From: Frankiales bacterium
Lineage (GTDB): Bacteria > Actinomycetota > Actinomycetes > Mycobacteriales > SCTD01
Assembly: GCA_004299215.1 (NCBI GenBank)
Contig: SCTD01000022.1
Coordinates: forward strand, 1 to 10,942
DNA: 10,942 nt
Reading direction: 5' to 3'
Shown: positions 6,921-10,942 of the stretch, piece after piece
Layout: each line of letters starts with the position of its first letter
Numbering within the stretch: the stretch's first letter is position 1
Translations under genes and position numbers: made by a program
Notes under the pieces: generated by a model
Database searches by the model: none
The model's input: the letters and a program-made list of their open reading frames with translations, nothing else
What the model was told of the DNA's origin: nothing

Positions 6921-7121
6921 GTGAAGCACAAGATCGCCGACCTTGACGCCCCTGCCGCCCGCCCTCCACTCGACCTGCAGCTGCTGGTGCGCCGCACCTC
7001 CGGCCTGCTCGCCGCCGGGGTGCCGCTGACCCTGCTCATCGACCTCGGCGACGCCGACGGTCCGCACTCCGCGCAGCGCTACGCCGCGGAGGGCGGCAGC
7101 GCCGACTGGCTCTGCCGCTAG
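6921..7121 (+). CDS. Small hypothetical protein, 66 residues
   Basis: A GTG-started frame preceded by GAGGAG at good spacing encodes a 66-residue protein that I do not recognise as a named family. Its core is a Leu-rich segment (DLQLLVRRTSGLLAAGVPL, about residues 18-36) leading into LTLLIDLGDADGPHS (37-50) and an acidic/Ala-Gly tail ending ADWLCR. There is no signal peptide, transmembrane helix or cysteine pair; a small cytoplasmic helical protein is likely. It is divergent from the SNF2 gene and its TAG stop shares the palindrome CTAG with the stop of the opposing hydrolase gene. Composition with a clear ribosome-binding site and an intact frame up to the neighbour's stop argues that it is real; similar short proteins with a G-I/V-P-L-(T/S)-L-L-x-D-L core are, I believe, found in other actinomycetes, but that is from memory. 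Confidence 0.65.
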   Translation: MKHKIADLDAPAARPPLDLQLLVRRTSGLLAAGVPLTLLIDLGDADGPHSAQRYAAEGGSADWLCR

Positions 7122-8194
7122 CTCCGGGTCAACCGAGGCAGCAGCCAGGTCAGGGCCCGCTGGGCGCCGCCCACGTCGGCCCAGCCGTGACCGGCGCCCG
7201 GCACGATGTGCGCCTCGACGGACCCGCCGCCGCGGCAGCCGGCCCAGCTCCAGACGTCGACGTCGCCCTGGGTGCTCTCGCGGCGCTCGCCGCAGCCCGC
7301 CTGCCCCGTCACGTTCGTGAGGGTGGAGGTGACCGAGCGGGGAGCCATCCCGAGGTGGTTGACGAAGCGCGAGGCGGTCAGGCCGACGCTCCCGTCCTTC
7401 TCGCCGTGGATCGACAGCAGGTCGGGCAGCTCCAGGCCGTTGGCGCAGTGCGCCTCGAGGCTGCCGTTGATCTCGACGGCCGCCAGCAGCTGGGGATGGG
7501 GCTGGCAGAGCAGCCGGTAGGCGAGCATGCCGCCGCCGGAGTAGCCGAGCAGCGCGCGCCGGCTCTCGTCGACCGGGGTGTGCCGGTCCACGTCCTCGAT
7601 GACGGCGTTGACGAAGCCGACGTCGTCGACCTGCTGCTCGGCGGCGATGCCGCAGCAGGCGCCGGAGTTCCAGGAGCCGCCGAAGCCGTTGGGGTAGGCG
7701 AGCGTGACGCCGTGCCGGCGCAGGGTGTCGAGCCCGAGGTCGACGGCGATCTCGCGGCCGCTGCTGACGTCCTGGTGGAGCACGACGAGCAGCGCCGCCT
7801 CCTCGCCCGGATCCAGGCCCAGGGCGGGCAGCAGGAAGTAGGCCCGCTCGAGCCCGCCGACCTGCAGGGTGATGCGGCGGCTGTCGCCGCGGGGCGTCCC
7901 AGGTCCGACCTGCGCGACCGGGTTGGCCGGTCGCGCCTGCGGCAGGGCGGTGTCGGTCGAGACCGAGGAGTCGGGGGTCGCGGAGACCGCCGCGGTGGGG
8001 TTCAGGACGAACGGCAGGACGGCGGCCAGCATCGCCAGCACGCCCAGTCCCGCGACCAGGGAGGCACGGACCGAGAGCCGGAGCCGCCGGCTGGGCGCGA
8101 CGCGCGCACGGGTCGCTGTCGCGCGGGCACGGCGCGGCGCAGGGGCCGGCTGACGGCGTCGCGTCGTCACCGTGCTCGGTGCGGTCCTGGGCAT
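7118..8194 (-). CDS. Membrane-anchored PHB-depolymerase/feruloyl-esterase-like hydrolase (LpqC-type)
   Basis: A 358-residue alpha/beta hydrolase. The N-terminus has about 40 Arg-rich, Pro-containing residues, then one hydrophobic helix at about 44-68 that would act as an uncleaved anchor or signal peptide, then a Ser/Thr/Pro linker to about 105. The catalytic domain follows: VVLHQ strand (137-141), SWNSGACCG (174-182) with the paired cysteines usual in this esterase family, VDDVGF (189-194), nucleophile Ser219 in GYSGGGM, probable acid Asp267 in HGEKDGS, and His336 in GHGW. These match the polyhydroxybutyrate depolymerase / LpqC / feruloyl-esterase group; real PHB activity is not implied. It lies 5 bp downstream of a paralogue and is probably co-transcribed with it; no strong ribosome-binding site precedes the ATG, so coupling is likely. 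Its stop overlaps that of the convergent small gene. Substrate unknown. Confidence 0.88.
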   Translation of the reverse strand: MPRTAPSTVTTRRRQPAPAPRRARATATRARVAPSRRLRLSVRASLVAGLGVLAMLAAVLPFVLNPTAAVSATPDSSVSTDTALPQARPANPVAQVGPGTPRGDSRRITLQVGGLERAYFLLPALGLDPGEEAALLVVLHQDVSSGREIAVDLGLDTLRRHGVTLAYPNGFGGSWNSGACCGIAAEQQVDDVGFVNAVIEDVDRHTPVDESRRALLGYSGGGMLAYRLLCQPHPQLLAAVEINGSLEAHCANGLELPDLLSIHGEKDGSVGLTASRFVNHLGMAPRSVTSTLTNVTGQAGCGERRESTQGDVDVWSWAGCRGGGSVEAHIVPGAGHGWADVGGAQRALTWLLPRLTRS

Positions 8195-8199
8195 CGGTC

Positions 8200-9099
8200 T
8201 CAGCGGTCGATCAGGTGGGTGAGGAGGAACTCGCTGGTGCGGCGCGACGCGTCGAGGGTCGCCCAGCCGTGCCCGACGTCCGGCACCAGGTGCGCCTGCA
8301 CCTCGCCGCCACGGCAGCCCTTCCAGCGGCGCACCTCGGCGCCGGCGGACTGCGTCGTCGTCGGGGTCGCGCTGCACCCGGCGCTGCGGGTGAGGATGCC
8401 GAGCGTGCTGACGACAGGGCGGGGGGCGAGGCCGAGCGCCTTGATGAACTTCGGCTGGTCGAAGCCGATGGTCCCGTCGGACTTGCCGTGCACGGTGAGC
8501 ACGTCTGGCGTGGTGATCTGCTTGCCGCAGGGGCTCTCGAGCGACCCGCTGACGACGACGGCCGCCGCCAGGGTGCCCGGCCGGTCGCAGACGTAGCGGT
8601 AGGTCAGCATGCCGCCGCTGGAGTAGCCGACGAGCGCCGTGCGGTCCGGGTCGATCGGGGCCTGCTCCGCGGCGTCCGCGAAGACCGCCTCGAGGAACGC
8701 CACGTCGTCCACGCCGTTCGCCTTCGGGGTGCCGCAGCACGCGCCGGCGTCCCACGAGGAGTCCACCCCGGCGGGGTAGGCGAGCGTGGCCCCCTGCTCG
8801 CGCAACCCGGCCAGGCCGGTCTCCGCGGCGACGCCCTCCGGGGTGCCTCCCTCCTGGTGCAGCACGACGACCAGCGCCGACGTCTCGCCCCGCTCCAGCC
8901 CGGTCGCGGGCTGGAGCAGGTAGCTGCGCTCCAGGCCGTCCACCTCCACCGTCACGTCACGCACCTCGGCGGAGTACGTGCGTGCCTCGGGCTCCGCGGC
9001 CGAGGACGTGCCGCAGGCGGTGGCGAGCAGCGCCAGACCGGCGAGCACGGCGGGCAGGGCGATGCGCGGGGGACGGGGCGCAGCGAGGCGGTCGGGCAC
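8200..9099 (-). CDS. Lipoprotein PHB-depolymerase/feruloyl-esterase-like hydrolase (LpqC-type)
   Basis: A 299-residue paralogue of the downstream gene. The GTG at 9099 is chosen because AGGAG lies 10 bases upstream and the protein then begins with a proper lipoprotein signal: basic residues, a hydrophobic core (about 13-27), and LLATAC with Cys29 as the lipidation site. An ATG further upstream at 9198 would add 33 residues before the signal and is unlikely. The mature enzyme should sit on the outer face of the membrane. Catalytic features: VVLHQ (78-82), SWDAGACCG (115-123), VDDVAF (130-135), nucleophile Ser160 in GYSSGGM, probable acid Asp208 in HGKSDGT, His277 in GHGW. Further cysteines (171, 191, 242, 262) could form disulfides. 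The family often has G-M-S-N-G-G around the serine; here it is GYSSGG. The substrate is unknown; an extracellular ester is inferred. Confidence 0.9.
   Translation of the reverse strand: MPDRLAAPRPPRIALPAVLAGLALLATACGTSSAAEPEARTYSAEVRDVTVEVDGLERSYLLQPATGLERGETSALVVVLHQEGGTPEGVAAETGLAGLREQGATLAYPAGVDSSWDAGACCGTPKANGVDDVAFLEAVFADAAEQAPIDPDRTALVGYSSGGMLTYRYVCDRPGTLAAAVVVSGSLESPCGKQITTPDVLTVHGKSDGTIGFDQPKFIKALGLAPRPVVSTLGILTRSAGCSATPTTTQSAGAEVRRWKGCRGGEVQAHLVPDVGHGWATLDASRRTSEFLLTHLIDR
8892..8917. repeat. Perfect 11-bp inverted repeat inside the lipoprotein hydrolase gene
   Basis: An 11-base arm at 8892-8902 (GCTCCAGCCCG) is exactly complementary to 8907-8917, with a 4-base loop. It lies in the segment coding for LLQPATGLERG, about 60 codons into the gene. 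It may simply reflect GC-rich coding sequence. Confidence 0.4.
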
Positions 9100-9109
9100 G
9101 GGTCGGGCG

Positions 9110-9114
9110 CTCCT
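9110..9114 (-). promoter_or_regulatory. Ribosome-binding site fixing the lipoprotein GTG start
   Basis: AGGAG on the minus strand is 10 bases upstream of the GTG at 9099. This supports the shorter start that places the lipoprotein signal at the very N-terminus. The 95-bp gap up to 9194 shows no convincing -10/-35 pair, so whether these genes have their own promoter or are read through from the LCP operon is open. Confidence 0.55.
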
Positions 9115-9194
9115 GGTCGTTCCGGATCGGGGACGGCACTCGATGGTCGCACGTCGTCGGTCCCCCCTGCCCTCGACCGAATGGTCCGTCCTCT

Positions 9195-9911
9195 TCACCC
9201 CAACGACGGGATGCCGTGGACGGATATGCCCGCCGTGCGGGTGATCCGCTCGTCTGCTGCCACCTTCGTCACGTCAGCCCCAGCAGGCCCCTGCAGCAGC
9301 ACCAGTCCCGCGCCGGCGGCGAGCACGGAGAGCAGCACGTCGATCCCGCCGGCGAGCGGGCTCGACAGCAGGACCCGGTCGGCGCTGGTCAGCCCCGGCG
9401 CGGGGGCGACGGGCACGACCGCCCCGCCGGCCTCGACGCGCACCGCGGTGGGCGCCGGGCCGCTCCAGCCGTCGCCGTACGACGGGACCTCGCGTGCGTA
9501 GTCCGCGACCAGCGGGGGGAGCGGGCCGCAGGGGGCGCCCAGGGGGTGGCCGGACAGGGCCAGCACCTCCTCGACGCCGGCGTCGAGGGCGGACAGGGCG
9601 TGCGGCTCGTGCACGAAGGCCGCGTCGCAGCCCGCCAGCTCGCCCGCCTCGCGCGCGACCACCACGGTGGCGCCGGCCGCGACCGCGGCGAGCAGGAGGG
9701 AGACGGCCTGCCAGTGCAGCGGGAGGAGCAGGCCGACCCGCGCCGGACCGCCGAGGCCGTCGACGAGCAGGTTGGCCGACTTGGCCACCCAGTTCGCGGT
9801 CGTGGCGCCGGACAGCTCGACCCGGGCGGGGCCGTCGTACATCGTCAGCAGCGGCTGCGCCGGGTCGCGCTCGCCCGCCAGGCCGCCGGTCCAGGCGGTC
9901 AGGCCGGTCAC
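9195..9911 (-). CDS. TIGR03089 family protein (AMP-ligase N-terminal-like)
   Basis: A 238-residue protein resembling only the first part of the adenylate-forming (AMP-binding) enzymes. VELSGATTANWVAKSANLL (about residues 31-49) followed by a glycine-rich turn and ARVGLLLPLHWQAVSLLLAAVAAGATVVV (57-85) corresponds to the 'ELT...AN.LA..L' and 'PN...V...LA...AGA' blocks of acyl-CoA synthetases. It is far shorter than a true ligase (about 500 residues) and lacks the Ser/Thr/Gly-rich ATP loop and the C-terminal lysine domain, so catalysis is doubtful. These traits fit TIGR03089, an actinobacterial family of unknown function. The GTG start overlaps the TGA stop of the LCP gene (GTGA), so the two are translationally coupled; the pairing with an LCP gene is, from memory, conserved in mycobacteria (Rv3267/Rv3268), suggesting a link to the cell envelope. 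Confidence 0.88.
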   Translation of the reverse strand: MTGLTAWTGGLAGERDPAQPLLTMYDGPARVELSGATTANWVAKSANLLVDGLGGPARVGLLLPLHWQAVSLLLAAVAAGATVVVAREAGELAGCDAAFVHEPHALSALDAGVEEVLALSGHPLGAPCGPLPPLVADYAREVPSYGDGWSGPAPTAVRVEAGGAVVPVAPAPGLTSADRVLLSSPLAGGIDVLLSVLAAGAGLVLLQGPAGADVTKVAADERITRTAGISVHGIPSLG

Positions 9912-10942
9912 GCCGCGCAGGGGTCCTCCGCGGCCGTGACGACGGGCGGTGGCGAGGCGGCTCCGCCGGTCGGCTGCGGCTTGGGCTGCCCGGTGACGGT
10001 GACCTGCCGGGCGCCGGTGTAGCTGGAGCCGACGACCAGCTCCAGCGTGCGGTCGAGGGTGGGGTCGAGCCGGGTCGTCGCGCCGGGGGTGATCGCCGCC
10101 GCCAGGGTGCGGGCCGAGTCGGCCTTGTCCGGGCCGTGCAGCACGACCGTCTCGGTGCCCTCGGTGCCGCGGTCCGACGCCGCCCCCACGATCTGGAAGC
10201 CGACGGCCTCGAGGTCCGAGCTCGCCTTGCGGCCCAGGCCGTTGACGCCGGCGCCGTTGAAGACACGCACGCGGACCGCTCCCGGCGCCACGATCAGCGG
10301 CTGGGCAGGCTTGGCCTCGGACGGCTTCGGGGCGTTGGGTGGGATGTCGCGCCGGATCTGGTCGAAGAACTCGGCGGTCTTGGCCTCGTCGAGCAGCACC
10401 ACGGACTGGCGCTCGCGGAAGCCGTTGGTCGTGGCGACGGGGACGGTCGTGAAGGCGACGCCGCCGGAGTTGAAGTTGCGGAAGCGCAGCGCGAGGTCCT
10501 TCAGCTTGTCGAAGTCCAGGCTCTCGTCGACCTGGAGCGACTCCGTGCCGACGGAGATGACGCTGTTGAGCTTGAGCGGGTTGGCCAGGGTGCCGGCCGA
10601 GAGCACCTTCCGGACGATCGCGCCGATGAACTGCTGCTGGCGCTTGATCCGGTCGATGTCGCCGTTGGGCAGGCCCTTGCGCTGCCGGACGAACGCGAGC
10701 GCCTGGTCGCCCTTGATGACCGAGCGGCCGGCCGGCAGGTCGATGCCGGAGTCCTTCTCCTTGGCCGCCTTCGGCAGGCACACCTCGACGCCGTCGAGCT
10801 TGTTGACGATCGACTGGAAGCCGTCGAAGTCGATCTGCATGTAGTGGTCGATGTGCAGCCCGGAGAGCTGCTCGATCGTGTCGATCAGCAGCTGCGGGCC
10901 GCCGTCCAGCAGGGCCCGGTTCAGCTTGGCGTCGTCGGCCTC
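9908..10942 (-). CDS. LytR-CpsA-Psr (LCP) family cell-wall transferase with LytR_C domain (partial, N-terminus outside window)
   Basis: The last 344 residues are present; the start lies beyond the right edge. LCP proteins are membrane-anchored phosphotransferases that attach lipid-linked polymers (teichoic acid, arabinogalactan, capsule) to peptidoglycan outside the membrane. Visible LCP motifs are KLNRALLDGGPQLL-like entry (about residues 6-19 of the visible part), HYMQIDFDGF (33-42), the polyprenyl-phosphate-binding arginines in ALAFVRQRKG (81-90) and GDIDRIKRQQQF (94-105). A proline/alanine linker at about 202-215 leads to a LytR_C domain starting VRVFNGAGVNGLG (225-237) and ending near LVVGSSY (302-308), with a Pro/Gly-rich tail. 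The true N-terminal membrane helix is not in the window. An internal ATG at 10840 is not the start because conserved LCP sequence continues upstream. The downstream TIGR03089 gene overlaps its stop. Confidence 0.93.
   Translation of the reverse strand, partial: EADDAKLNRALLDGGPQLLIDTIEQLSGLHIDHYMQIDFDGFQSIVNKLDGVEVCLPKAAKEKDSGIDLPAGRSVIKGDQALAFVRQRKGLPNGDIDRIKRQQQFIGAIVRKVLSAGTLANPLKLNSVISVGTESLQVDESLDFDKLKDLALRFRNFNSGGVAFTTVPVATTNGFRERQSVVLLDEAKTAEFFDQIRRDIPPNAPKPSEAKPAQPLIVAPGAVRVRVFNGAGVNGLGRKASSDLEAVGFQIVGAASDRGTEGTETVVLHGPDKADSARTLAAAITPGATTRLDPTLDRTLELVVGSSYTGARQVTVTGQPKPQPTGGAASPPPVVTAAEDPCAA

Noticed and set aside
6612..7067. N-terminal extension of the SNF2 frame up to 7067.
   Set aside because: The extension overlaps the small plus-strand gene and the hairpin-rich spacer, has random composition, and the strong ribosome-binding site favours the GTG at 6611.
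4476..7121. A defence system built on the SNF2 enzyme and the small neighbouring gene.
   Set aside because: No nuclease, methyltransferase, PLD domain, reverse transcriptase or mobile element nearby; flanking genes are housekeeping and appear syntenic in actinomycetes, so the idea has no positive support.
9100..9198. A 33-residue upstream extension of the lipoprotein hydrolase from an ATG at 9198.
   Set aside because: It would bury the lipoprotein signal in the interior and overlap the TIGR03089 stop; AGGAG before the GTG at 9099 fits better.
7187..9501. Plus-strand open frames across the two hydrolase genes.
   Set aside because: No motifs; they are antisense shadows of genes with complete catalytic triads.
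10840..10942. The ATG at 10840 as the start of the LCP gene.
   Set aside because: The same frame upstream still encodes conserved LCP sequence (KLNRALLDGGP and following), so the gene is simply cut by the window edge.

Overview
The window is very GC-rich (roughly three quarters G+C by eye). Its genes are tightly packed, use GTG as well as ATG starts, and often overlap or abut. This fits a high-GC actinomycete (Actinomycetota). Two families seen here are typical of that phylum: the TIGR03089-type AMP-ligase-like protein and the SCO7613-type zinc-ribbon membrane protein. A genus cannot be fixed by reading alone; Geodermatophilaceae or a neighbouring lineage is a plausible guess. I see no rRNA, tRNA, CRISPR array, insertion sequence or phage gene.

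Layout, left to right. (1) Positions 1-3260 hold a minus-strand run, transcribed right to left: a UDP-glucose/GDP-mannose dehydrogenase-family enzyme (ugd), a small CoA-binding-domain protein whose start overlaps the ugd stop by one base, and a large zinc-ribbon polytopic membrane protein that runs off the left edge. (2) A 59-bp divergent spacer carries two mirrored TANNNT boxes placed so that both transcripts would be leaderless. It separates ugd from a plus-strand FadE25-like acyl-CoA dehydrogenase. (3) The dehydrogenase ends tail to tail, with an 8-bp overlap, against a minus-strand SNF2-family helicase of about 711 residues. (4) A 309-bp spacer rich in inverted repeats separates the helicase from a divergent plus-strand 66-residue protein of unknown function. 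(5) The stop codon of that small gene lies within a CTAG shared with the stop of the first of two tandem minus-strand PHB-depolymerase/feruloyl-esterase-like (LpqC-type) hydrolases. One of the two has a predicted N-terminal membrane anchor and the other is a predicted lipoprotein. (6) At the right edge, again on the minus strand, a LytR-CpsA-Psr (LCP) protein with a LytR_C domain (5' end outside the window) is followed, with a GTGA start/stop overlap, by the TIGR03089-type protein.

How the genes fit together: the two ends share a cell-envelope theme. Ugd makes UDP-glucuronate or a related sugar-nucleotide acid for surface polysaccharide, LCP proteins attach polymers to the peptidoglycan, and the two hydrolases are predicted to act outside the membrane. 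From memory, the LCP + TIGR03089 + FadE25 neighbourhood resembles the Mycobacterium tuberculosis Rv3267-Rv3274c region, which suggests conserved actinobacterial synteny rather than a mobile island. I see no clearly new multigene system. The less explained parts are the structured leader in front of the SNF2 gene, the small divergent protein, the truncated AMP-ligase-like protein, the hydrolase pair, and the zinc-ribbon membrane protein.
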